Of a stretch of DNA of 64,000 nt, positions 40,617-48,812 are shown piece after piece. The DNA lies in contig NZ_SZVI01000001.1 in the NCBI RefSeq assembly GCF_013416775.1, forward strand, positions 434,001-498,000. The letters run 5' to 3'. How positions within the stretch are numbered: position 1 is the stretch's first letter; every line of letters starts with the position of its first letter. The translations under genes and the position numbers were made by a program. This DNA comes from Rhodoferax sp. BLA1. GTDB taxonomy: Bacteria; Pseudomonadota; Gammaproteobacteria; Burkholderiales; Burkholderiaceae_C. Under the pieces are notes generated by a model. That model was not told where the DNA came from, did no database searches, and saw nothing but the letters and a program-made list of their open reading frames with translations.

Positions 40617-41753
40617 ATGCGCATCTTTGCCATCCACGCGGGCAGCGTGACGGAGAAACTCGGCACCACGCTGGAGGAGTTGCGCCTGCCCGCACCCGGC
40701 TTTCTGTGGCTCAGCTGCACCCGCGCCGAATTCGAACAGATGCAACACAGACTGCAAGCCACACTGCAGCGTCTGTGTGGCCTGCAGTTGCTGAACCTGC
40801 ATGTCTCTGACCTGCTGAACCAGCAACTGCCCTCGCGCTTTGACTACACCTCGCAATACGACATGCTGGTGTTTCGCCGTCTGGCAGAAAGCCAGGTCGA
40901 CGCGGCCCTGGCGCCAGCTGCGCCACGCACCAACAAGCGCAGCGGCCCCCCCTTGCTGCGACGCATCGACACCCGGGCCGTCGGGCTGGTGGTGTTTGAC
41001 CAGCTCCTGCTCAGTGTGCACCCGGACGACTGCAGCCAGCGCGACAGTTATGCCCAACGCCTGCTGGCCGCAGGTGGCAACCCGGCCCCGGCCGCTCTGC
41101 CCGAAGGCCACACAGCTGGCGCACGTGATCTGCCCGGCAGCCCGGCCGATTTGATGCTGCGCATCGTCAACCACATGGTCGACGGTTTCCTGGCTTTGCG
41201 CCGTGAACTCAGCCACCAGCTCGACCACTGGCAAACCGAGTTGATCGACCCCAAAACCCGTTTCACCAACTGGCGCACCGTGCTCGACGCGCGCCAGACC
41301 CTGCACCAGCTCGACGAGATCTGCGACGACCAGCGCAGCGCCATCCAGGACTGGATCGAAGCCGTAAAAACCTGGCCGCAGAGTGAAGGCCACCTGGGCC
41401 AGCAAGAGCGCGACCTGCTGCAGGTGCGCAGCCGTGACGTGCTGGAGCACATTGACCGGGTGGTGCACCATGTCAGCCAGCTTCAGCGCAACGCCGAGAC
41501 CGCGGTGCAGATCCACTTCAACGCACAAAGCCACCGCACCAACGAGATCATGCGCACCCTGACTGTGCTGACCGCGGTGTTCCTGCCGCTGAACCTGATT
41601 GCCGGTATTTTTGGCATGAACTTCGACTTCATTCCGCTGTTACACCGCGCTTATGGTTTTTGGCTGGCCATGGCCACCATGGGCCTGACCGCCCTGGCCC
41701 TGGTTGTTTTCTTCTGGCGCAAGCGTTACCTGGACCGCTCGGCGGCGCGCTAG
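40617..41753 (+). CDS. CorA family divalent-cation transporter
   Basis: 378 residues. A long cytoplasmic alpha/beta and coiled-coil domain is followed by two C-terminal helices. The signature G333-M334-N335 stands in AGIFGMNFDFIP at the end of the first helix. ETAVQIHFNAQSHRTNEIMR is the stalk helix. It forms a pentameric Mg2+/Co2+/Ni2+ channel or, in the ZntB branch, a Zn2+ exporter; the sequence does not decide. It is 13 bp upstream of the alpha/beta hydrolase gene. Confidence 0.92.
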   Translation: MRIFAIHAGSVTEKLGTTLEELRLPAPGFLWLSCTRAEFEQMQHRLQATLQRLCGLQLLNLHVSDLLNQQLPSRFDYTSQYDMLVFRRLAESQVDAALAPAAPRTNKRSGPPLLRRIDTRAVGLVVFDQLLLSVHPDDCSQRDSYAQRLLAAGGNPAPAALPEGHTAGARDLPGSPADLMLRIVNHMVDGFLALRRELSHQLDHWQTELIDPKTRFTNWRTVLDARQTLHQLDEICDDQRSAIQDWIEAVKTWPQSEGHLGQQERDLLQVRSRDVLEHIDRVVHHVSQLQRNAETAVQIHFNAQSHRTNEIMRTLTVLTAVFLPLNLIAGIFGMNFDFIPLLHRAYGFWLAMATMGLTALALVVFFWRKRYLDRSAAR

Positions 41754-41766
41754 TTTGTTGCTTGTC

Positions 41767-42669
41767 ATGCCCATGCTGATCCTGCTCCTGGCCCTGTGGA
41801 TGTTGTGGACCCCCGATCTGGACCGGGCCGACCTGGAGCGCCGTTACCTGGCCGCCCCGAGTGACTTGGTTGAGGTGCAGGGCATCAGGCTGCATGTGCG
41901 CGACAGCGGCCCGCGTGAGGCGCCCGCCGTGCTGATGCTGCATGGTTTTGGTGGCAGCCTGCAGACCTGGGACGCCTGGGCCCAAGATTTGTCGGGGTCG
42001 CTGCGGGTGATTCGCCTGGACCTGCCCGGCAGTGGCCTGAGTGAGCCCGACCCCACGGGCGACTACAGCGATGGCCGCTCCATCACGCTGATCCTGGCGC
42101 TGATGGACCAGCTGCAGCTCAAGCGTGCCAGCCTGGTCGGCCACTCGATGGGTGGTCGCATCGCCTGGACCCTGGCCGCCACCCACCCGCAGCGGGTCGA
42201 CAAACTGGTGCTGGTGGCGCCCGATGGTTTTACCAGCCCGGGCGAAGTGTATGGGGCCCAGCCAGAGGTGCCGATCACGCTGCAACTGATGCGCTTCACC
42301 TTGCCCAAATGGCTGCTGCGCCAGAACCTGGCGCCCGCATACGCCAACACCAGCACACTGACCGATGAACGAACCACGCTCTACCACGACCTGATGCTGG
42401 CGCACGGTTCGCGCCAGGCGCTGATGGCACGTTTGCAACAACGGGTGCTGGTGGACCCGCGGCCATTGCTGCAAAGCATCGACGCACCCACACTGCTGGT
42501 CTGGGGCCAACAAGACGCGATGATCCCGTTCACCAACGCGGCCGACTACACCCAGGCCATACCACACAGCCAACTGCTGACGCTAGAGGCGGTGGGCCAT
42601 TTGCCGCAAGAAGAAACGCCCGAACTGTCCCTGCCCGCAGTGCGCGACTTTCTGACTCAAAAGCCATAG
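41767..42669 (+). CDS. Membrane-anchored alpha/beta hydrolase
   Basis: ATG 41767 gives 300 residues; the earlier in-frame codons overlap corA. An N-terminal hydrophobic anchor (MLILLLALWMLW) is followed by an alpha/beta hydrolase fold with the oxyanion motif LHGFGG, the nucleophile S127 in GHSMGGRIAW, the acid in WGQQDAMIP, and the catalytic His in AVGHLPQEE. Candidate activities are esterase, lipase or haloperoxidase-like; substrate unknown. Confidence 0.88.
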   Translation: MPMLILLLALWMLWTPDLDRADLERRYLAAPSDLVEVQGIRLHVRDSGPREAPAVLMLHGFGGSLQTWDAWAQDLSGSLRVIRLDLPGSGLSEPDPTGDYSDGRSITLILALMDQLQLKRASLVGHSMGGRIAWTLAATHPQRVDKLVLVAPDGFTSPGEVYGAQPEVPITLQLMRFTLPKWLLRQNLAPAYANTSTLTDERTTLYHDLMLAHGSRQALMARLQQRVLVDPRPLLQSIDAPTLLVWGQQDAMIPFTNAADYTQAIPHSQLLTLEAVGHLPQEETPELSLPAVRDFLTQKP

Positions 42670-42714
42670 CTGTCAGCCCAGACAAATCAAGGGCTAAGCC
42701 GAGTTTTTCTCTAT
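42664..42714 (+). repeat. Dispersed repeat, copy 5
   Basis: CATAGCTGTCAGCCCAGAC then AAATCAAGGGCTAAGCCGAG and a T-run. It begins at the hydrolase stop codon. The palindrome arms are GCCC/GGGC with a diverged centre. Confidence 0.75.
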
Positions 42715-42849
42715 AAGGATGTATCTTGTGCTGGCCCGCGTGAGAGGCGGCACAAAAGGCTGTCTTGAGGGCCGACTAAAAGCCTGCCGCAGCCCGGCAT
42801 GGCGGCTGCGCAAGCAATGTAAGAATCAGGCCTTACCCATAGGCCCGCC

Positions 42850-44064
42850 ATGCAGTTTTTCAAAGACCTTTCCCCCAGTGCTTTCACCGCCGGTTTTGTC
42901 GCCGTCCTGGTCGGTTTCACCAGTTCGGTGGCCATCGTGTTCCAGGCCGCGCTGGCGTTTGGCGCCACCCCCGAACACATCACCTCCTGGATGTGGGCGC
43001 TGGGCCTTGGCATGGGTTTTTGCAGCGCGGTGCCCTCGCTGATCCTGAAAAAGCCGGTGATGGTGGCCTGGAGCACACCCGGCGCGGCGGTGCTGGCCAC
43101 CGCCGGTGTGGCGGGTGGTTTCAGCATGGCGGAAGCGGTGGGCGCTTTCATGCTGTGTGCGGCGCTGATCACGCTGGTGGGCGCCACCGGCTGGTTTGAA
43201 CGTGCCATGAACCACTTGCCCATGGCCATCGCTTCGGGCTTGCTGGCCGGGGTGTTGGCACGTTTTGGCATGCAGGCCTTCACCGCAGCACAAACCAATT
43301 TGCCGCTGGTGTTGATCATGCTGCTGACCTATCTGGTGGGCAAACGCTGGCTGAGCCGTTACGCAGTGCCTGTGACCTTGCTGGTTGCTATTGCCTATGT
43401 AGCTATGACCTCAGGATTCACGGGGGCTAGCGTGCAATTTGGCTTGGCAATGCCGGTGTTCACCCAGCCGCAGTTCAGCTGGAGTGCGGCCGTCAGCCTG
43501 GCGCTGCCGCTGTTTGTGGTGACCATGGCCTCCCAAAACCTGCCGGGAGTGGCGGTGATCAACGCCGCCGGTTATGGCCGCACGGTTGACCAGCGCGGTA
43601 TTCCGGTGTCAGGGGTGATCACCCTGACCGGCCTGGTCACACTGGTGCTGGCGCCGTTTGGCGGTTATGCGCTGAACCTGGCCGCCATCACCGCCGCCAT
43701 TTGTATGGGCCGTGAGGTGCACCCGGACCCGGACAAACGCTACACCGCAGCGGTGTCGTGTGGCCTGCTGTACATCCTGATCGGTATTTTTGGCTCCGCC
43801 ATCACCGGCGCCCTCACCGCTTTCCCCAAGGAGCTGATCGCGGCGATTGCCGGCCTGGCCTTGCTTGGCACCATTGGCTCGGCGCTGACGACGGCGCTGC
43901 GCGACGACTTCCACCGCGAGGCTGCACTCATCACTTTTTTGGTCACCCTGAGCGGCGTGGTGATTGCGGGTGTGGGCTCGGCGTTTTGGGGGGTGATTGC
44001 CGGGGCGCTGGCACTGTTGGTGCAAAGGGCGGGAAAATCGCACTTTGACCTGCCGCCGCGCTGA
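42850..44064 (+). CDS. benE: BenE family (benzoate/H+ symporter-like) transporter
   Basis: 404 residues with about 11-12 membrane segments. AGFVAVLVGFTSSVAIVFQA, KPVMVAWSTPGAAVLA and LPLFVVTMASQNLPGVAVIN are BenE hallmarks. It is predicted to import benzoate or a similar aromatic acid with protons, but no benzoate-catabolic gene is in view, so substrate is uncertain. Residues 179-197 (VAIAYVAMTSGFTGASVQF) are encoded by DNA that resembles the dispersed repeat. Confidence 0.88.
   Translation: MQFFKDLSPSAFTAGFVAVLVGFTSSVAIVFQAALAFGATPEHITSWMWALGLGMGFCSAVPSLILKKPVMVAWSTPGAAVLATAGVAGGFSMAEAVGAFMLCAALITLVGATGWFERAMNHLPMAIASGLLAGVLARFGMQAFTAAQTNLPLVLIMLLTYLVGKRWLSRYAVPVTLLVAIAYVAMTSGFTGASVQFGLAMPVFTQPQFSWSAAVSLALPLFVVTMASQNLPGVAVINAAGYGRTVDQRGIPVSGVITLTGLVTLVLAPFGGYALNLAAITAAICMGREVHPDPDKRYTAAVSCGLLYILIGIFGSAITGALTAFPKELIAAIAGLALLGTIGSALTTALRDDFHREAALITFLVTLSGVVIAGVGSAFWGVIAGALALLVQRAGKSHFDLPPR
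43386..43440 (+). repeat. Dispersed repeat-like copy 6, in frame inside benE
   Basis: Contains GCTATTGCCTATGTAGCTAT, then a diverged centre, then GGGGGCTAGCGTGCAATTT. The TAGCTATGA and GGGCTAG-T-rich ends match the family; the central palindrome has drifted, as expected under coding constraint. The protein length is not clearly increased, so it may have replaced a variable loop, or the match may be partly chance. Confidence 0.5.
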
Positions 44065-44135
44065 TCTTTGCAGTGCGCGGCAGTCTCGTTTTGCGTCCCA
44101 GGCCCGATGTGGCCCACCCAGAAAGTGATGTTTCC

Positions 44136-45098
44136 ATGAAGTTGTTGTTTGTTGCCGACCCGCTCGAATCGTTCAAGATTTACAAGGACACCACCTTTGC
44201 AATGATGCGAGAGGCACAACAACGTGGCCACAGCATCAGCAGTTGTGAACCCACCGACATCCTGTGGCAGCGTGGTGCCCCCGTGACCGCCAGCGTGCGC
44301 CACATCACTCTGACCGGCCAAAGCCCTGACTGGTTCACCGAAGCGCCACAAGCGGCCGATGCGCCACCGCTGGCCCTGAAGGACTTTGACGCCATCGTGA
44401 TGCGCAAAGACCCGCCGTTTGACAGCGAGTTTTTCTACGCCACCCATTTGCTGGAGCAGGCTGAGCGCGAAGGCGCCCGGGTCTTCAACAAACCCCGTGC
44501 ACTGCGCGACCACCCGGAAAAACTGGCGATCCTCGAGTGGCCGCAGTTCATTGGCCCCACGCTGGTCACCCGTGACGCCCAGGCCATCCGTCGCTTTCAC
44601 GCGGAGCACAAAGACATCATCCTCAAGCCGCTCGACGGCATGGGCGGCATGGGCATTTTCCGCGTCAAGGAAGATGGCCTGAACCTGGGCGCCATCATCG
44701 AAACCCTCAACAAAGACGGTGCCGAGACGGTGATGGTGCAGGCTTTTCTGCCCGCCATTGCCCAGGGTGACAAACGGGTGCTGGTGATTGGCGGTCAGCC
44801 AGTCCCCTACAGCCTGGCGCGTATTCCGCAAGGTGGGGAGGTGCGTGGCAATTTGGCCGCCGGTGGCAAAGGTGTGGCGCAGCCCTTGACCGAGCGTGAC
44901 CGCGAGATTGCCCAAGCCATCGGCCCGGTGCTGGCGGCGCGCGGTTTGCTGCTGATCGGGCTGGACGTGATTGGGGACCACCTCACCGAGATCAACGTCA
45001 CCAGCCCGACCTGTTTCCAGGAAATTTTTGACCAGACCGGCTTTGACGTGCCTGCCATGTTTGTGGACGCCCTGGAAGCCGCCTGCGCCATCGCTTGA
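44136..45098 (+). CDS. gshB: Glutathione synthetase
   Basis: ATG 44136 gives 320 residues (MKLLFVADPLESFKIYKDTT). The ATP-grasp domain has VRKDPPFDSEFFYATHLLE-type substrate residues, DIILKPLDGMGGMGIFRVK, and INVTSPTCFQEI. It joins gamma-Glu-Cys and glycine with ATP. The partner gshA is 10 kb away on the other strand rather than adjacent. Confidence 0.96.
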   Translation: MKLLFVADPLESFKIYKDTTFAMMREAQQRGHSISSCEPTDILWQRGAPVTASVRHITLTGQSPDWFTEAPQAADAPPLALKDFDAIVMRKDPPFDSEFFYATHLLEQAEREGARVFNKPRALRDHPEKLAILEWPQFIGPTLVTRDAQAIRRFHAEHKDIILKPLDGMGGMGIFRVKEDGLNLGAIIETLNKDGAETVMVQAFLPAIAQGDKRVLVIGGQPVPYSLARIPQGGEVRGNLAAGGKGVAQPLTERDREIAQAIGPVLAARGLLLIGLDVIGDHLTEINVTSPTCFQEIFDQTGFDVPAMFVDALEAACAIA

Positions 45099-45142
45099 TC
45101 CACGCAGCGGGTGCTGGTGCAAGTTGCCTGTACCAGCCCGTG

Positions 45143-46072
45143 TCAGGTCGTGGTCGCCATCCTGGTGCAGGCGCTTGAGGCCCCACAAGCCCGTTGGCAC
45201 TGAGGCGCCGGTCCTTCGGGCACCACCGGCACCGGACCCAGCGGGTCGGTGATCGGCGCCGGGCGGGGTGGTGCGGCGCACTGGCAACTGCAATGTGCCA
45301 GCGTGCCATCCACAAACACCTTGAGCTCACCTGGGGTAAAGACCGTCCAGTCCTCATCGGTGGTTAAGGGCTCGGTCACGATGATGGCCAGACGGTCCTG
45401 CGGGCTGTTGAGCTGCGCCAGGTTCACCGTCACGTCGTCGTCTTTCAGGTGCACCTCGTAAAACGGGTGGCCGCGCAGCACATAACACAACTTGGTGGTG
45501 GCATGCGCCCACAGCGCCTGGCCGTTGCTGAGCAGAAAATTGAAGGTGCCGTGTTTGGAGATCTGCGGCACCAGCTCCTGCAGGGTACGGGTCAACTCAT
45601 CCACCGAGGGCACATCGGCATGCGATTTGTCCAGCTCCTGCATCAACCAGCAAAAAGCGCGCTCGCTGTCGGTGTTGCCGACCGGCTTGAAATGGCCGTG
45701 CAGGTAGGGGTTGAAGTTCTTCAGGTCACCGTTGTGGGCAAACACCCAGTAGCGCCCCCACAACTCGCGCACAAAGGGATGGGTGTTTTCCAGCGAGACC
45801 TGGCCCACCGTGGCCTTGCGCACATGGGCCACCACGTTGTGGCTCTTGATCGGGTAATTCTTGAGCATCTGCGCAATCGGTGAGGTGGCGGCGCTTTGTT
45901 TGTCCACAAAATGCCGCACACCTTTGCTGGGCAGGTCACCGTCACTCTCAAAAAACGCGATGCCCCAGCCGTCGCCATGGTGGTCGGTGCAGCCACCGCG
46001 CTGTGAAAACCCGGTAAAGCTCAGCGTCAAGCTGGCTGGCAAATGGCTGTTCATTCCGAGAAGTTGGCACAT
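45143..46072 (-). CDS. Class II glutamine amidotransferase (YafJ-like)
   Basis: ATG 46072 gives 309 residues beginning MCQLLGMNSH, so Cys2 becomes the N-terminal nucleophile after Met removal. QRGGCTDHHGDGWGIAFFE, NVVAHVRKATVG and YWVFAHNGDLK are the Ntn-hydrolase glutaminase motifs. Only the glutaminase domain is recognised, followed by a Pro/Cys-rich tail (CSCQCAAPPRPAP). Acceptor and product are unknown. It converges with gshB. Confidence 0.9.
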   Translation of the reverse strand: MCQLLGMNSHLPASLTLSFTGFSQRGGCTDHHGDGWGIAFFESDGDLPSKGVRHFVDKQSAATSPIAQMLKNYPIKSHNVVAHVRKATVGQVSLENTHPFVRELWGRYWVFAHNGDLKNFNPYLHGHFKPVGNTDSERAFCWLMQELDKSHADVPSVDELTRTLQELVPQISKHGTFNFLLSNGQALWAHATTKLCYVLRGHPFYEVHLKDDDVTVNLAQLNSPQDRLAIIVTEPLTTDEDWTVFTPGELKVFVDGTLAHCSCQCAAPPRPAPITDPLGPVPVVPEGPAPQCQRACGASSACTRMATTT

Positions 46073-46276
46073 GGTGGGTGTTCTGGTGGCTTGGCACTGG
46101 CAAGCGAAATGTTGCACTGAGGCCCAAAGCTTATAGATTTCCTGCTATGTTTTGTTTGAAAGGGGCAAGATGGCAGAAAATAAAGCTGTCTTGCGAGTAT
46201 GCTTTCAGGGTATCCATTTGGACTTCATTTTGTCAGATCAGCTGGTACACCTGTGCCGGTCACCGGGTCTTTTTCG

Positions 46277-48271
46277 ATGCGTCAATCAACACAACGTGGA
46301 ACAGCTGTCTTGAAGAACAGAGTCAGTTATTTTGTTGCCTTGATGGCAGTCCTGACGGGTGCAGCGGCACCGGGCCACGCCTTTACCCTGGGTGATTTGC
46401 GCGGCAATGCGGTGGTTGGCCGTTCTCTGGATGTGTCTATCCCGGTGTTGCCCGGCTCCGGCGAAGAAGCTCTGGCGTCATGCCTCGCAGCCGATGTTCT
46501 GTTTGCCGACGCTCCGCAGGTCAACCCTTCCGTGACCGTGACACCCGTCACCACCGGGCCGGTTCCGATGGCCATGGTACGCATCAGGTCAACAGCTGCG
46601 GTTGACGAACCGGTGGTGTCCGTGGTGCTTCGCGCCACCTGTGGTGCCGCCACCTCGCGCCGCTATGTGTTGTTGTCTGACTTTCCTGCGCCAGACCTGC
46701 CCAGGGCAAGCGCCGCATCCCTAGCGGAGGCCACCTCATCAACCCCGTTGAAGGCGCCACAAGCTGGCACGGCTGACACCAACTCCTCAACATCATCAGC
46801 AGCGGCATCCCCTGTGGTGCAAGAGGCCGCACCGGCCAGAGCACCGGTTGTTGGCAAGCTCACGCCCAAGCCGGTGGTCAAAAAACCAGCTGCGCCGATC
46901 AAGCGAGTGGTTGCGCCAGAACCGGTTGCAGCCAAGCCGGTGCTGAAGCTGGATGCGCAGCCCGTTGCGCCGGCCCAAGTGCAAGCCCTGCTGCCTGCAA
47001 CATTGCCTGCGTCTGCCCCCGCATCTGCACCTGCACCCAGCGATGAAGTGGTGCAGCAAGCCTTGCTCATTCAGGCCTTGCAGAATGATGTCAAAACCCT
47101 CAAGGACCTGGCGGTGATCAATCAGGCCAGCTTGGCGGAGTTCCAGTCCAAGCTGCGCCAGGCCGAGGCCGAACGTGTGCCAATGACCTGGTTTTACCTG
47201 GTGGTGGGGCTGCTGCTGGCCTCACTCGGTGCACTGACGTGGGTGCTGCGCAAACAACAAAAAGCGCAGCAGGGTGACTGGTGGCAACACGCCCAGAAAG
47301 ACGCCTCCGAAACACTGGTGATCACACCCGCCTCCACCATTCAACCCTCGGCACCGGTGTCTGATTTTGGCAAGTTCATCCACCAGCAGGCCGCACCACT
47401 TGCTGTCGTGGCGCCCAGCACACAACCCGAAGCGGACCCCGATCACGACCTGGACATTGATCTGGACAGTCTGGCACCGTCCAACACGGAGCCCTCCATC
47501 TCGACCGAACCTCTGGCCGTGGTGCCGGTGGATGGGTTTGGCAGCGGCCACAACATCAATGTGGAGAGCATCTCCGACATTCGCCAACAAGCCGAATTTT
47601 TTGTATCCCTGGGGCAAACGGATCGTGCACTCAACATCCTGCGCCGCCAGATCATGGAAAGCACCGAGCCCAACCCACTGGTCTATCTGGACCTGCTGTC
47701 GCTCTACCACGTGCAGGGTTTGAAGGCCGATTTCCGCGAGCTGCGCGTCGCCTTCAGCCAGTTTTTTAATGTATCGGTGCCTGATTTCCCGGCCTACAAC
47801 AACGAAGGCCGCGACCTGTTGGCCTACGCCGAACCACTGGCTGTGCTGACCCGGTTCTGGCCCAACATCGAAGCCATCGCTTTTCTGGAAGCCTGCATCT
47901 TCCACAACGACGCCGCCCCGATGCAACTGTCCTTTGACCTGGCTGCGTTCCGTGACCTGCTGATGCTGCACGCGGTGGCCGAAAAAGTCACCTCAGACTC
48001 GCCCTGGAAGATGACCTCACACGGCGGCCTGGGTGCATCCAGCGCAGCGGCGGAAATGGCCGAACTCGCCATGACCATGCGCGGACAATTTGATGAGGCC
48101 CCTGCAGGCGCCAGCCCCCTGGACGCCATGGACATGGACACCAGCGGCGACAGCGGCCCGCTGACACTGGACCTCTCGGTGACCGACCAACCGGCGCAAA
48201 GTCTGGACCTTGATCTGGACCTGGACGCACCGGGCTACTCCCAGCCTCCTCGCCCCTCGGGCCCGGTGTAA
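46277..48271 (+). CDS. FimV-like protein (polar scaffold/type IV pilus assembly)
   Basis: 664 residues from ATG 46277. A signal sequence (VALMAVLTGAAAPGHA) and the FimV N-terminal domain (FTLGDLRGNAVVGRSLDVSI) come first. A long A/P/V/K-rich stretch (about 135-260) and a short coiled coil lead to a membrane helix (about 303-324, WFYLVVGLLLASLGALTWVL). The cytoplasmic part is acidic and includes a TPR-like FimV C-terminal motif (QQAEFFVSLGQTDRALNIL). FimV proteins organise the pole and type IV pili or twitching. A start at a later TTG before LKNRVSYF is possible. Confidence 0.85.
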   Translation: MRQSTQRGTAVLKNRVSYFVALMAVLTGAAAPGHAFTLGDLRGNAVVGRSLDVSIPVLPGSGEEALASCLAADVLFADAPQVNPSVTVTPVTTGPVPMAMVRIRSTAAVDEPVVSVVLRATCGAATSRRYVLLSDFPAPDLPRASAASLAEATSSTPLKAPQAGTADTNSSTSSAAASPVVQEAAPARAPVVGKLTPKPVVKKPAAPIKRVVAPEPVAAKPVLKLDAQPVAPAQVQALLPATLPASAPASAPAPSDEVVQQALLIQALQNDVKTLKDLAVINQASLAEFQSKLRQAEAERVPMTWFYLVVGLLLASLGALTWVLRKQQKAQQGDWWQHAQKDASETLVITPASTIQPSAPVSDFGKFIHQQAAPLAVVAPSTQPEADPDHDLDIDLDSLAPSNTEPSISTEPLAVVPVDGFGSGHNINVESISDIRQQAEFFVSLGQTDRALNILRRQIMESTEPNPLVYLDLLSLYHVQGLKADFRELRVAFSQFFNVSVPDFPAYNNEGRDLLAYAEPLAVLTRFWPNIEAIAFLEACIFHNDAAPMQLSFDLAAFRDLLMLHAVAEKVTSDSPWKMTSHGGLGASSAAAEMAELAMTMRGQFDEAPAGASPLDAMDMDTSGDSGPLTLDLSVTDQPAQSLDLDLDLDAPGYSQPPRPSGPV

Positions 48272-48369
48272 ACACCAACAACAGAGAAACACTCTGTCGC
48301 GCTTTAGTCATAGACCATCCAGCGCCACAGCCTATTCACCCACAGTGACAGCGCCCTGACCTGGCCTGT

Positions 48370-48597
48370 TCACACCTCTTTTTTTGTGGCGCACGTGGCG
48401 CAAACACACGCGAGGTGTTTGCCTGTGGCAGGAATGCTGTCGAGCAAACTCTGGCTGAACGTGACCTGAGTACACCAGCAGGGCGCTTGCTCCTGACCGG
48501 TGGCACGCTGCGCCTCCATCGCGCACTGGTTGGGTTGACCGCAGAGCGGGCACAAGGATGCGGCGCTTGGTGTCGAGGGGATGGCACTGAGTGGCAT
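48370..48597 (-). CDS. Cysteine-rich CWC domain protein
   Basis: 75 residues from ATG 48597. The chain holds LCPLCGQPNQCAM, APCWCTQV and ACVCATC, which fit the Cys_rich_CWC family (PF14375): C-x2-C, C, C-W-C, C-x-C-x2-C, probably zinc-binding. Function is unknown. A longer in-frame reading upstream lacks conserved residues. It converges with the FimV-like gene, separated by 98 bp. Confidence 0.75.
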   Translation of the reverse strand: MPLSAIPSTPSAASLCPLCGQPNQCAMEAQRATGQEQAPCWCTQVTFSQSLLDSIPATGKHLACVCATCATKKEV

Positions 48598-48739
48598 GGG
48601 ATCTGCTCCGGTAAGGCCGTTGATCAGCGGAGTGTAGGGTGGGATAGGTTCGTCGATCCCTTGGCTCAGGCCGTCCGTGACATGGTGGAAGCCACAACAA
48701 ACGGCACCCGCAGGTGCCGTTGGCCTATCCACTTGCAAG

Positions 48740-48795
48740 AAAAATCAGGCTCTAGCCCTTGTTAAACAACGGCCAGCAGCTACTGATTAAATAGT
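48740..48795 (-). repeat. Dispersed repeat, copy 7 (reverse orientation)
   Basis: GAAAAATCAGGCTCTAGCCC then TTGTTAAACAACGGCCAGCA and GCTACTGATTAAATAG. Read in reverse it is TAGCTGCTGGCC - centre - AAGGGCTAGAGCC - T-run, close to the consensus. It lies between the glcB end and the CWC gene. Confidence 0.85.
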
Positions 48796-48812
48796 ATTTA
48801 GCAATCGCTGCA

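Noticed and set aside
45112..45137. GCTGGT/ACCAGC stem between gshB and the amidotransferase gene as a terminator
   Set aside because: Only six pairs, a 13-base loop and no U-tract on either strand.
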